Source: Malurus cyaneus samueli
Lineage: Eukaryota; Chordata; Aves; Passeriformes; Maluridae
Assembly (NCBI GenBank): GCA_009741485.1
Contig: CM019227.1
Span: forward strand, 12,191,647 to 12,255,646
Direction: 5' to 3'
DNA length: 64,000 nt
The translations under genes were made by a program, and so were the position numbers. Under the pieces are notes generated by a model. That model had not been told where the DNA came from. It did not search any database and worked only from the letters and a program-made list of their open reading frames with translations. Each line of letters starts with the position of its first letter. The first letter of the stretch is position 1. Shown in pieces: positions 12,250 through 25,100 of this stretch.

Positions 12250-13146
12250 CTGCACAGCACAAACCCTGCCAGGATCACTGTGGGAAGCTGCTACTCCATG
12301 GGAGCAGAGCAGCACCTTGGGAACAGCAATCATTGTTTACACAAACTGGAAAAGCCTGAGCGAAAGACTAAAAAAGACAGTCTTTAATGAACACTCTGAA
12401 GAAGTGATTAATTTGTTCATGAACTGTTACTAAAAATGTAATCAGTGATGTGTAAAAAAGGTTTTATACTCAATGTAATTGCTTGCCTATAATGTAATAG
12501 TAATAATGAAAACACCTCCAGTAAAGGCTTGTTAGCTCAGTGTGGGATATATGATCCTGTTTGCAGTTTAAAGCACAAGAACTAGACACTTGCTTAGGCT
12601 CAGTACATCTTTCTGATTCAAAAGCAGCTTAATCAATTGTTCCCATCCCTTCTGGAAAATCAACACTCACAGTTCCTATTATGAATCATCGTTCTCCTTG
12701 TCTATCACTTAAAACAAATATGTTTTGCTGTTCTTTGATTGCTCTTGTCTTTCAGGTTTTCGCTCCTGGATGATAAAATGCAGATCACTAACTACACTAA
12801 GTAGTTTCACAATTTCTGGCAAATGTACCCTGGGCAAAGAAAGAAAAATTACACCAAAACAAATAAAAATGTAATATAAAATATACTACAGTTTATAAAT
12901 GCTGTGTTCAGATTACATTGTGGACAAATTCTTGTAATTTTCCTAGGCTGTTTAATACCTTGCTCTACAGATAAAGCTGACATTCGCTTTTGTGTAATTT
13001 ACATTGCATCCAACATAGTATCAAGAGCCATTGTGCTCTTCTGGATCTGAATTAAAATCACCAGATACTGGGAGGAAAAAATACGAGAATAACTGAAAAA
13101 TTCTTTAAATGTGAAAGGATTTTCCTAAGTATATGACACTTCTTAC

Positions 13147-13180
13147 CTTTTACAATGTACAGGGTTTTTCTGATACATTA
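13147..13180 (-). CDS. Weak candidate exon, 34 nt, minus strand
   Basis: A polypyrimidine acceptor (ACTTTTTTTTTCCGTAG) and a donor AAAAG|GTAAGA enclose 34 nt. Only one frame is open (MYQKNPVHCK). Its phase, two bases in and two bases out, fits the 12249 acceptor of the next candidate exon. Very short splice-bounded segments arise by chance in AT-rich DNA, so the call rests on phase agreement and good splice signals. Confidence 0.2.
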
Positions 13181-13588
13181 CTACGGAAAAAAAAGTTAAA
13201 TTTATAATTGGCTAATGGTCTGTAACTCATCACTACAGATCAGATTCAGAATGCTGAGGAGGATCTTAAACCTCCACGTGGAGATTTATTCAACAGGATT
13301 AATGTGAAAATGAGGTACATTCAACATCAGTAATTACGCTCACTCATTTCCCCAGATCCTTCTGGGCTCTGCTGCAGTGATTTTTCACTTTTGTTTTGTA
13401 GTAAAATGTGCTAATAAACATACAATAGTGAAGTGAGTGCAGACAGCAAGTCATAAATGAGACAATCTTTGAATGGAGAAAACAAAGGCAAGAAATAGCC
13501 ATTGCTGCTAGGAAGAATTCCCAGCAAGTATAGAGTAAGTCTAAAAGATCCAGTAGGAATTAAGATTTATTATGTCATAATCACTTAC

Positions 13589-13624
13589 CCCGTGGCAAGA
13601 ATGACAGTTCTCCATAGTAATTTT
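13589..13624 (-). CDS. Weak candidate exon, 36 nt, minus strand
   Basis: The donor CACGGG|GTAAGT is strong and the acceptor (GATTTCTAAG) is moderate. All three frames are open, so coding potential is untested. The phase with two bases in and one out is compatible with the 34-nt candidate downstream. It may be chance. Confidence 0.13.
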
Positions 13625-14087
13625 CTTAGAAATCTATATTTTGTATTTATCTTCTGGTACGCTATTTATTTTGTAGAGGAAATAGGTCTGTAGTTTACTA
13701 AGCTTTCATGGTTCAGGTCTTTCTAATTTTCCCACAAATAATCACACCAAAAATTGCTCAAGAAATGATTAATGGGAAGATTTTATTATTGCCGACTTTA
13801 TCTAATTACTGCATGTGGTTTACACCCAGATATCCACACATGCATAGAAAAGCCTTACACCTCCCTTCAGAAAAAATAAAATTACAGTAACTCCTGCAGT
13901 CAGACAGAAGATAACAGGATTATCTTTTCAATCTATTCACTGAGTGCCTCCATGCAGCTTCTTCAAATCAATAGCTATACTTACAAAGGACTGGAAAATG
14001 CATAGTAATTAAGAACAAGAAAAAAAACTTAAAACACTATGTGCTTTTGAAGTTTATTTTCAGAAAACAAAATCTTCCCTTATTCTT

Positions 14088-14112
14088 AAAAAAAAAAAAA
14101 AAAAAAAAAAAA
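14088..14112 (+). repeat. Poly(A) run, 25 A
   Basis: Uninterrupted A25, followed by GAAGAACACA. No retroposed body was recognised immediately upstream, so it is called only as a homopolymer. Confidence 0.95.
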
Positions 14113-14319
14113 GAAGAACACAATTATATTTTAATGCTACAAAAGCTTAAAAAATGGGATTTTCTAAGGAATCCAAGGAGATCAGGCACCTACTCCCTCA
14201 AGCTCTTTTGAAAATTGTAGCATTTATCTTCAGAAGTGCTTCAGTGCCAGCTGGAGAGGGGCTGGCTGAGAGGATCCCATCAGGATTTCACAACCCTGAA
14301 GTCATGTAAATTGTATCAC

Positions 14320-14960
14320 CCTCTTGACTCGCTGGAGCTTTTAAGTGACAGCGCAACATTTCTGCCGCAGCAATCACAAGTGTACCCTGGCCCGCCTTAA
14401 GCGATGGGGGATGAGGAAAGCACATTGTGAGCTTAGGAAGAGGAGGCAAACACAGCACGAGTGCCATGGGGAGGCTCTTTCCCTGCGAGCACACGGGAAT
14501 TGTGCATCCTGAGCAGAGAGCCAAGGCCGGGCTGAGGAGCAGGAGCTGCTCCCTTGGGCTTCCCTGCCCGCAGTCCCCACGCAGGAAACCAGGATGAAAA
14601 CTGAGACCGGCCCTGTGCTGGCTCCTGCCAAGCTGGGAGGACTCCTCACGAGCTTTAACCATGCATTCCTGACACCTGAAAGCAGATCCACCAAGGACAG
14701 ACTCACCCCAAACCCCTGGCAGCCTGGGCATCCCTGGGGAAGGGCACTGGGAGCGGTGCCAGGGCAGCTGCTGGGCAGGGCTGAGAGAGCTGCGGACAGG
14801 GCACTGTTGATCTGCAATTTCAGTGTTAACGCAGGGATGAGGATGGGACTTTCCCCGTTGTTCAGTGCTGCTGGGAAAAACTGTCCCAAACATCAGCTGG
14901 TTCCCATCCGCTGAAAGATGGGAGACAGAAACGAAGGCAGCAGCTCAGAGAGCTGCGAGG
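14320..14960. other. GC-rich island without a recognised gene
   Basis: About 640 bp that is clearly richer in GC than both flanks, with modest CpG. It supports long overlapping open frames on the minus strand (up to about 200 codons, 14288-14893) and a 106-codon frame on the plus strand. Their amino-acid content is typical of GC-rich chance frames, with no recognisable domain. The minus strand holds a strong donor (TTTGGG|GTGAGT, complement near 14702-14707) and a plausible acceptor about 105 bp upstream of it, so a GC-rich exon is possible but unproven. Alternatives are a regulatory island or an old retroposed fragment. Confidence 0.3.
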
Positions 14961-17900
14961 GAAAACAAGAGGAAAATCATAAACCATGGTCTGTGAGAGA
15001 CTCTTCTGCCTGAGTCTCATTCCCAGTCACAAGCTGATTGGAGTTCTTTCCTGAGAGCATTCCTACTGCACCACAAGTCAGAAGCAAATGTTCTGATTTT
15101 CCTTAGAAATTTTAACAAAATATATTAAACACAACCTCTTGCTTAGACACAATATCTCATCATTAGTGAACGGACTCAGACTTAGCGTTTAAAAGCAGTA
15201 ATTTGAAAGAGGCGCAGTAAACGGTATTAATACAGTTTTGTTAAACAAGTGGAGAAGTGTGAAACCTCTGACTAATTAAAATTTATTCTTGTACAGAAAT
15301 GCTACATGTTTGTAAAGGTTTATGAACACTGATTGAATTTGTTTTTAGAGATCAGTAGTTACCAGCTGTTCATCTCAAAGTCTGGATATCTTTGTTCTGT
15401 GTCTGTATGGATAGAAAGATGAATTTTTCCAACTTGTATTTTAGCATTAAGAAAACAGCTAAATGGTATATAATGCAGTATAGAAATATAAACACTTCCA
15501 GAACTGAAGAAGTGTATTGACCATATGTCTAAAAGGTAAAAATACTAATTAATCTTATATTTAAAGTCTGATTCTTTTGCAAAACAGTCTGCATTCAGTC
15601 CCCAAAGAAACAAGTTCAATAAACAATCATATACCATTGCATGCTAAAAACAGACGACTCGATAACAGAGAGCTCCTTTCATGCATCATTTTTGATTGTC
15701 CTACTTTGCTCTGTCAGGAACAGCAGTGACAGCTTAAGTGTTAAAGCTTTTTGACATTGCTACAAACCAAATAAAGCCTAGTTGCGCATTTTGGAATTTA
15801 TTTTATACCACATCTAAAATATAAACAATACAGGGAGTTTTCATCGTTCTCAAGCAATAGCAGCCACCGGAGACTGTTTCCAGAGCTGATGTTTTCCTCA
15901 CATAAGGATTCTCACTAGCTGAGCAGCAAAAGCATGTTTGATAGCCAGCTCCAGGAGCCAGGCTGGCCAACACAATTATTGCACATTCTGTCAGCACATT
16001 TCCTCCCTTCAGCTTTACTTCTACAATCTTTTTCAATATTGTTAAAATGAGCAATCATTCGTGATTCACACTCCCAAAAAAGGCAGAAACCAACAATTCC
16101 CAATGGCTATAAATTATTAATGCAATTGTGCCAATCACACAGAGCTTAGTGCTTTTAAAAATGGAATGAGATTATCTGCACAGTTATTTTCAATCAGATT
16201 CATGTCTTATTAGGGGGCATTATGCATACGGCTCGCTTTCAGAAAGCCATCTTCAACAAAGATTGTTGCACAGTCATTTCTTGTGAAATACTAAGCAAGC
16301 TCTATATTAGATACCAAATCAATTTTTTGTTTCAGGAAATAATTATGTGTAATGGGTGTTTTACTTTGTTCATAGACTGATTCTTTCCAATGTAAAAGTC
16401 TGTTCTGTTCTCAGTTGTTATTCCCATTCAAACCAACCCTGCTTTGAGTTGGCCCTCACTGATTTACACCAATCCAGCACATATATAGGCAGAACTGGAG
16501 ACTGTGGTAAAGCATTTTTTGCTTCATCTTTAACAGGCTGTAATAGAAGAGTTTGTAGGAGTTACTGTACAATGTATCTGTAAAAACAGCTGGGGCATAT
16601 AGCTGTCTCAAAAAATACAAGCTAGAAAATCTTCCTTTCTCATATACAAAAGTCTGAGAAAATACTAGAGCAGTAGAGACTCATAGGATGCAAGGATCAA
16701 GGTCACTTTTGAGGAATTCAGAAGGTGGTCTTTCCTTGTGCGTTCTCTCTGTTTCAATGTTTGCAACATTTCAGACTCTGTGTTGCCCCGGTCGGCACTA
16801 GAGGCTGTGTGGAACACACTAAATGAACTGGAGACACAGGATGGTTTTATATTTACTGTTACAATTTATAAGAGGATTGGAAAATTTTCTTTGTTCTCCC
16901 AGCTCCCTATGATTTGTTCAAATTATCCCAACATCATGCATGGTGTCTGGCAAGACACCAAACACAAAATACTGGAACCAGATTCAGTGGTGCCTCAAGC
17001 TGCAGGAGTAGGAGTATCCCCTTGGGAGTGACTGGCTAGCAAGGTGGAATCTGACCTGCATGAAATGAAGACAGCTAGAGAGCTGAAATACTGAAATGAC
17101 AAGGTTAAAGAGACTGATTTAGAGCACATAAACATGTTCCATGTAAAGGAACTCATGTTTATTGAGTCAAGAAAAACACCAGTAAGACTCAGCACACGCT
17201 AACTGCCCTACTTAACCTAGGGAAGTTAGAAGCAGCTCTCATTTTCTAAGACCCTGACTTTTTGCTACAAACATTACATTATTTCATCTTCTGCATTGAT
17301 GGAAAAAGTGATCTTTAAAGCACTGAGCTGTCAAAATGCTGCCCCAGGATTTTGCTATATTATTTTACATATTTCAGCTCAGTAATTCGAGTACTGGCAA
17401 TGATGGGATGGAACACATCTCCCACAATATGGAGCAGTGTCTGGTTCCCGTGGTCACATGCCACGGTGCCATTTCACAGCATGTATTCCCATCTGGGGAT
17501 CTGCTTCCTGCCATTCGCCTTGTACTTTATTTTTCCCATCCAGAAGTCTGGCAATAGTTTCCTGCTATTATTCTGATAAGAGTGTGGGTCAAACTCATTC
17601 CACTGTGAATGTGCATTTGTACTTGCAGAGAGTGAGTGATTGATTGGTATCAGGCAGAAGTGACGTCTCCTGTTACATTCCTGGCATGTTATTCTGTGGT
17701 TAATCAGTGCTGCTGAGTGTCAGTCAAACCTACCAGATGTGACTCTAATGGATAGCTGCTGGTTGCCTGATGTCTGTTTTGTCACTGATGTGACTGGAGT
17801 GCTCCTAAAAGTTATTTAAAAAAAATAAAATAAAGGGGGGGGAAAAAAGCTTAGCAAGTATGAGGAAACTGTAGCTGTATTTGTATACCCCTGCTTTTAA

Positions 17901-18017
17901 ATGCTCAGTCAACTGATTTTTTTCAATATTAATTAATCACAGAACTATTCATCCTTGTTTAATGACAAAAGATTCATGCAATAGAGTACTTGGGATTCTT
18001 TTTGTATGTCCTGGGGC
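14961..18017. other. AT-rich unique sequence, possible conserved noncoding DNA
   Basis: No gene was found. The section from about 15780 to 16330 is complex, non-repetitive and carries several AT-rich homeodomain-type cores (ATTATTAAT, CAATTG, CAATCA and GATTA motifs). The section 17590-17820 is similarly complex and includes TGACGT. These are candidates for conserved regulatory sequence. Short frames across the stretch show no gene-like structure. Confidence 0.3.
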
Positions 18018-18032
18018 GGGGGGGGGGGGGGG
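18018..18032 (+). repeat. G15 homopolymer
   Basis: An uninterrupted run of fifteen G, preceded by GGGGC. Such runs can fold into quadruplexes and are prone to sequencing-length error. Confidence 0.9.
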
Positions 18033-21000
18033 TAAAGAATGTTATTCTTAATTTAGTAATTTAAATTCTTAACAGTTCTAAAACACATGGATTATGGATA
18101 ATCTTCACCAAAAACACCGCAGAAATGTCTATCTTTGCCTTTTAAGCTGAAGCAGAGTCCCATTGAAGTAAACACTGTCATGAAGACAGAAAGGAAGCTT
18201 GCTCCCTCCAAAAAGGAGCTTAAAAATCAGTCATAGTGAAGGACAGAAATTATTTTCATTTAATTACAAACCACAAATCCATCCAGCTTTAGATCCAGTA
18301 TGAATCAAAGACTGAAACCTGAAATATCCCAAGACTCCTTTTCCATTCTGGTTTATATCTGAGACTGGCTCTAGAATTACCAGATATTTGACAAGCAGCA
18401 GACTGGAACTTACAGCTCGTATTTATGACTTCGATTAATCAGATTGCAGACATTCAAGTATAGGTTTATTTATTCAAATCCCATCTTTACCAATGGGTCA
18501 TCCAGTTCCAGAGAATCGAGACTTTACTTATGGACCCAGACAGAGCTGATACAATTTTTTTAACAAAAGGTCAATTATTTCACTGGTTTTGAAGACTGTG
18601 TTCTATCATACCACATAAACAAACTTATTGTGTTTTTGCCAAGTCTTTAGTGAGTAGCTGAATCTGCTGTCTGCATGTTTTAATTTTTAGCTTCTGGAAT
18701 ATTATTTTTTTCAGCAGGATATGTATCCAGAAAGCCTGACTGCTATTTGAAAATAAAAGTAAAACATGTAACACAGCAAAACTCTGCTCATCCTTTTCAG
18801 CTTTACCAGCATCAACAAGTTCAGCTAAGGAAGTGCTTGGCGGGGACTTGAGCTGAGAAGGGGAATGACTTACATGTCCCGATGACTTACATTGCTAGAG
18901 AGCAAATTTCAAAACTACCTCCACATTTTAGAGTTTTGAAGTATAAGAAACATATTTGGAATAAATAAATCTCAGAGTTCAGGTTAAACTTGGGAGGTGA
19001 ACCTAATTCACAAACTGCTGCAATTTGCCATTTTTGTTTTCTGGCATAATTTTATTTTCAGATCTGAATTTTAATATGGTAGAACTGACAAATGTTAGTT
19101 TCTGAAGCAGAAATTGAATCTAAAATTGAATTATCTTCAAAATTCTGGGGTATGTTCTTTTCCTAATGCAAATTTATAACTGCTGACAATTGTCATAATT
19201 TATCTACAAATGTATTTCCAATCTGCAGATTAAAACAGTGCACATGATGTCTAATGGAGAGCATCAGGAAGGCAGCTTTTCTAAGGAACAACATCAAAGT
19301 TTTTGTAATTTTATTTTTAAGCAAACTGTAATTTAAATAAAGCATGAATTACAAACCTTGCCATGAGAATGGAGATGGTAATTGTGCTTCACTTTGGTCT
19401 CGCAGCGAACATGACCCTTTCTCTTCTGACGTCCTAGAAAATATTGATATATATTTAATGCAAAGCACAAATTGACCTTAATTCACTGACCTAAAACATT
19501 TATATGCCTTTGTTGCTTTTAATTTTCAGTGAAAATGACATAGTATCTTAAACACACCCCCAAACAGCATTGTGGTGGTTTTACATTTTATTACTAGGTC
19601 GAGATCAAGATCATACTCATTAGTTCTAAAACAAATGTTCCATTGAATAAAACAGAAGAGAAATGGGGGTTTGGCACTTTTCTGATGGATCCTGATGGGC
19701 TTTTCACCTTGCCCAGATACCATTTAAAAATATGCTAAAGGAAAAATCTGAGGAAGAAAATCTAACTTTACCACCATCACATCTCCCTGCAGCTGAATTA
19801 ATAATACTGAGGAATGCAGAGAAACTATGAATTATTCTAAGGACTCAGAATTCTGCAGATATTATGTTTTACAGCTTCTTACTTAATATGCATGCACGTG
19901 TCTCTCTATAACTGTACACAACCCATCCACAGTTTTTCACATGTGACTTCCTTGCACCATAAACACACAAGTCACCCTGAGCTGCAGCTTTAATAATTCC
20001 TTGTAAGCAAATACAGTACAGAAACTCGGCCAGGAGGACAGCAGCTATGGGGAACGTTAATATTGCCAAGAAAAAGGATCTATCTAGATGTGATTTTAGA
20101 AAATAGAGCAATTTAGCAGTAGGGATATTTATAGCATTGAAGCATAGAAGAAACATGAAGCTAAACTTAGAAAGTCGAAGGGACCAATCAAGAAGAGAGA
20201 AGGAAATGTGGTTATAAGTGAGTCTCTCACAAATGCTGTGATCACCTCTATGATGTGCATTGCAATCCTCTCTTATATGTGCTAGAAAAATGGAACACTG
20301 AACAGGAGAATTTATATTGCATAAACCTCTATAAAGGGGCTGAAAAGCATCACAAAGCTGATTTCATCCTTTATGAATTCAGAGAAACCATGCTTCCACT
20401 CTGTTTATCCATTTACCTGTCCCTGCCTATGCTGTAACAGCAGCTCTATAGGACTTAATTAGCTGGTAACTACAAAGTGCTGCAAAGTTAATATTAAAGT
20501 GGCTAAGCAAGTGCAAACTATTGCTAATTTTAATATGGAGACCTGTGTCTTGGAAAGAGATAAAGTTTTACTGCATCCATAGGGATGGGTTAGGCCCCTT
20601 AAAAAAACAGTGAAGAAAAACCAAAGAGAAGCAAACCCCTTGGTTTCACTTGTGGTCTCTCTTAATTTAAACACTATGAAGAAAAAAATAGCTGAAGAGA
20701 TGAATCATAAAAAAAAAAAATAGAAACAATTTTGTACTTTCAGTTTATCCCCTTTACTTCACATGCCATTTTCATCATACACGAGCATGAGTAGGATTTC
20801 TAAATGTCATTTGGCCTAGAATGAAAGATTACTAAGTAAGGACATGGAGCTTTAAGGAAAAAAATCCCCTCAAAATACCCAAAACACATACACTTGTCAA
20901 TGTTTTGCCTACACCTGAAATTTATTAGATGAAAATATCTGCAAAATAAAACTCCAACTAGAGATTAAAAGTGAAACACAACAGTACAAGATTTTTGTCC

Positions 21001-21870
21001 CACTCTTAGGACCAGTAATTTTTAGGTTTCTTGATTGTCAGATTAGAGAAATAAAATAGAAATTAGAAACCTTTGTGCAGGGAAAATACACATCAGCCAG
21101 ATCCTTTGAAGTGTTCAGGCACAGAAACAAGCATCCAGATGCTCTTGCTCTGTTAATGTCTTAATTAGTGATGATTAGTCAGTAATCTGAAATCTTAAAA
21201 TTGTCACATATGACAAAAGGTTATTGCCACTTTTGACTGGTCTCTAACTGCTTACTTACATTGATTAAAAAACCCTTTCAGCTGCCTAGGTAACACAGTT
21301 TCCGATGTTCTTCACTAATTTTTCAGATAATATTTCTCAAGAGGCCTTGTGTAATTAAAGAGGTTTTAATCACTAGGATCCTGTAGTGAAGGGAGGCTGG
21401 TAAAGATGTGCCAGAGAATGCTCAGGATGAGACAGAACATGAGGGAAGCTCCGGCTGTTCCTCAGGGTGTTCCCTCCTGCACACGGACTGGCTTACTTGG
21501 TGAAACAGCAGTGCTGGCAAACTGCAGAACCCATATCCCAGCCTTTAACTTCTCCTGTTTGATAAAAACACACCCTCCTGCTGGGTCACATGTCCTGCTG
21601 TGTGTGCAGCTCTGTGTTAGCACACCGTGTCACTGAGCAGCCAGGTGAGTCACAGCACCAGGTGCTTCACAAGCATTCCTGGGCTTCCTTCTCCAACTTG
21701 CACTCTGTTCAGCAAGACATTATTCCTTATTTTCAGCTGGGGAATTGAAGTGACAAAAATTCTGAGATGAAGTTGGAGATTTGATCCTGCCCTGCAGGCT
21801 CAGGTGTCAGCGCTGCTCCCTGCTCCAGCCCTACCTGCTTTCCCCAGTGCTACAAGGAGAGGACAGCAGT
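18033..21870. other. AT-rich unique sequence around one candidate exon
   Basis: Apart from the candidate exon at 19357-19433 no gene was recognised. A 95-codon minus-strand frame (19869-20156) has a hydrophobic stretch in the middle and a donor-like ILS|GTAAGAAG context at its end, but no domain is recognisable. Paired GTAAGTC motifs on the minus strand at about 18865-18895 flank a 21-nt segment and are probably chance. Confidence 0.45.
19357..19433 (-). CDS. Candidate exon, 77 nt, minus strand, function unknown
   Basis: The acceptor (TATCAATATTTTCTAG) and donor (GGCAAG|GTTTGT) enclose 77 nt that is less AT-rich than the flanks and includes GACGTC. Two frames are open. One reads TSEEKGSCSLRDQSEAQLPS and leaves one base at each end, which keeps the proposed downstream chain in phase. 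The other is very basic (RQKRKGHVRCETKVKHNYHL) and ends in phase 0. Both connect in phase to the candidate at 23098-23157. No family is recognised; it could also be a noncoding exon or chance. Confidence 0.25.
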
Positions 21871-22163
21871 GCGGGATGTCTGGGATGTGGCTGGGATGAA
21901 CTGGAACTGGATGAACTGAGTGTGGCTGGGATGAACTGGATGAACTGAGTGTGGCTGGGATGAACCGGGTGAACTGAGTGTGGCTGGGATGAACTGGATG
22001 AACTGAGTGTGGCTTGGATGAACTGGATGAACTGAGTGTGGCTGGGATGAACTGGATGAACTGAGTTGGGCTGGGATGAACTGGGATGAACTGATGTGCT
22101 GGTGCTGGATGAACTGAGTGTGGCTGGGATGAACTGGATGAACTGAGTGTGGCTGGGATGAAC
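21871..22163. repeat. 29-bp minisatellite, about nine copies
   Basis: Units begin GTGGCTGGGATGAACTGGAT. Unit starts are seen at 21887, 21922, 21951, 21980, 22009, 22038, about 22067, 22120 and 22149. The period is 29 bp, with a 6-bp insertion in the first unit and one degenerate section at about 22080-22119. Because 29 is not a multiple of three and the unit has no stop in the minus direction, all three minus-strand frames stay open for 118-144 codons, reading HPVHPSHTQF-type repeats. These are array artefacts, not genes. Confidence 0.95.
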
Positions 22164-25100
22164 AGGAAAGGGCTGCTCTGAGCACACTGAGGCTTTTCCA
22201 CAGCTCTGCCACCTCCTAAGTCATGTCCTTGCACAGAAGGTTTTGTGAACCTTCTGTTTCAGGAAGAATTTGTCATCACCTGCAGCACACAAAGACAGAA
22301 AGAAAATTTATTTCCTCTGTTAGAAACAGTGGTGAAGTTTTAATTCCTCAACTAAACACCACAAACTAAAGCATCAGTTGGTCCTAACTGGAGACCACAA
22401 AGCTGAAGTCTATCCCATGCACCCACAACCACACAGGATCAAATGAAAACAACACAAACTCCAGGCAAGTACTGGACAGAGGGGAGCACTATTGGCCCTA
22501 CACTTGGTGCAGGTTGCAATCAGAGCTGCACTTTCAAATCAGCATGTAATACATAACCTACCTGGAAATTAATTGACAGCACATCAAATGGAGCTTAGAG
22601 TTAAAAAAAAACAGCATTTGTTGATGAATTTCCAAGAGGCCTTGCCTTCTCCAAAGCTGGAAGGGATCCAAATGTGGTGCTAGAATAAGAACAGGGAGCA
22701 GTTTATCTGGGATGCAAACGTTTTTTTTTGGTTAATTGAAAAACTCCTTTCATTTTAAGTGGTCTTCAGCAAAACTGATTCCTAGTTTGTGGTTTTACCA
22801 ATTGTATTTTTTAGTTTGTACCCATTACTTTTATTCTCAATTATTTTATAGCCCCCTTGTTAGGCTGAAGGCTGCATGCATTTTGACATTTGCTAGACAA
22901 CCTAGCTTGTTGTAATGCATATAACACAAATAAATATACTATTACTGGGTCAAGAACTCCCATTACCTTCTTTGGACACAAAGCTTGTGAATTATAAGAC
23001 ATGAAATAAGGCCAAGAAGTCCATTATCTCTTGCAGAAGACAGGCAGTAGAATATACAGCTAAAGTTCTCCTTGGTTCTGGAAAGGATGAGTTTTACCTT
23101 TTTTTAATCCTCGGCCTTTGTACTTCAGATAGGTATGTTCTGCCAACCACACAATTTCTAACCAAAGCCCAAGTTCAGTATGTGTGCAATTTTTCTGAGT
23201 CCCAAAAGATACTGCAACATTTGGTACAGCCAAACATCTTGCTTAATTCATAATTCACTATTTAAAATTTTGTCAGAAATCCAGGGATGAGTGAAAGAAT
23301 AAAAAAAAAAAGTCAGATGAAGAAGTTAAGCAATCACACCTTCATCAACAACATAAATAAATCAGAAAGCCCATATGCTGGGATTCAGAAATCCAAATTA
23401 CATGACGAAAAGCTTACACGTAACAGAAATAGCACAAAGCCCTGGATAAAAGGGACACATTTCCAGTGAGTAATTGCCACAACTAGCACTGCATGTTTTT
23501 GCTCTGAACATAGAGCTTTATTAAGTGTGACAGTAAACATCCCTTCCTGATGCCTCCTGTAAACTTTCACATCCTCCTGGAAACACCGTGGTGATCAGGG
23601 ATACACAAAAAGCTTTGCTGTCACAGCTCCCCACCAAACCCTACAGTTTATGTAGCAAGCTAGACTGTTTTCCCCTCCCAAGGCTGCACTGCACCGAACC
23701 AAGAGAAAATGCACTCTTTGCTGTAAATCCTTGTACTCCAGGAACTCCAGAACAGCACTGGCAGAGCAGGGTCTGGTGATTCAGCCCGGGGGTGGAAAGG
23801 GCTGCACTCCCCGTTGGTCAAAAGCTCTTGGAAAAGCCTCTTGCAACCTGCACAAAGGACAAAGCAGCGTCGTAGCTTTGGCAACCCAGCTTTAGTCTTT
23901 CTATTACATCGCTGGTGGAAAAGCATCACTCTTGGTTTTCCTTTTAACAGATTTGATTGATTTAAAGTCACAAAACTGATTTTAGGTGCTCAAGTACCTT
24001 CAGCAAGTATTGCAGGAGAGGAGAAGCCTGAGCCTGCGGGTGGCAGATCAAAAGTCTCTGCTTGGAGGCAATGGGAACATGGAACTGCAGGGATGGGGCT
24101 GGCATGGGTAACAGCAGAAGGTGCCCTTGTAGAGATGGGCTGCAGCTACCAAAGAAACAGGCACTGCTCTCAGGTAGACTTGAAAAATGAAACCAGAAGG
24201 CTTTCTTAGTAAAGATGTGTCCAGTGATTTGATCAAAGTACAAAGCATTCCAGTTCTTCACATTCAAAATGCACCTGATTGCAAATAATGCAAGTGTACT
24301 TTGCTATAACAGTTTGTACAAATCTGCTGTGAAAGGAAACTTCCTTATCAAGTTCTGTATCCTCCTCTGAAAGGGTACAAACCCATGATAGTGGGTTTCA
24401 ATATGTTTACTTTAAATTTTCCATGGGAACCCTAATTATTAATTGTTCTATGCTGTCAAAAATGTAGAGGGTTTATATATTGGAAAATGTCCCCTATTAT
24501 ATTAGGTTTTGTTGTTATCAGAAGAGAGTGGCTAAAATTATTGATGGAGTATTAACAGTGCCACAAAGTAGGTTCCTAGGAGGTAGGAAAAATACAAGAG
24601 AAAATAGGATGTTATCAGAGACCTTCAGGCTAGAAACCTGCCTTTGAATTCCTAAATGTGTGATAAGTGGGGTTATATAACACGTTTAAAACTCAATAAA
24701 CAAAGCCTGTCTGCTCAGGAAGCCAGAATTAGACCATTTGTTTCCTATAAGGAAGAATGTTTAAAGTTATTTCTCTGTCAATGGTAAAACTATGAATAAA
24801 CCTAATGAAAAATATAGAATGTGTGGGAGTAAAGAATATGCTTGGCTATAACTCCACTTTTGTTTAACTATAGAAGTATTGCTAGTTAAGTGTTCCTCTA
24901 TGTGACAATATTGCACCTGGTAAGATAGCTCTCTATTCTGATCACCCACTGAGTAGGGAAAAAAGAAATGGGCCACTGGAAACAACCAACCTCTTCCTGG
25001 CAGTCTAATCCCCTTCATTTGATGAAAATCTCCAGAAAAGAAAATCAGCCTCAGCCAGCGTAACAGTACCCCGGTTAGCCGCTAATGCCTGTTGTAAGGC

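Noticed and set aside
14088..14112. Poly(A) run as the tail of a processed pseudogene
   Set aside because: No cDNA-like body, target-site duplication or recognisable coding sequence was found upstream.
14288..14893. 201-codon minus-strand open frame in the GC-rich island
   Set aside because: GC-rich DNA lacks stops by composition. The product is P/S/C/Q-rich without a domain, and other frames in the same place are also long.
19869..20156. 95-codon minus-strand frame with a hydrophobic middle, possibly a membrane protein
   Set aside because: The phase does not fit the neighbouring candidate exon and no family is recognised.
21871..22163. CRISPR-like appearance of regularly repeated units
   Set aside because: Units are head-to-tail with no unique spacers; this is a minisatellite, as are the 25-, 31- and 41-bp arrays.
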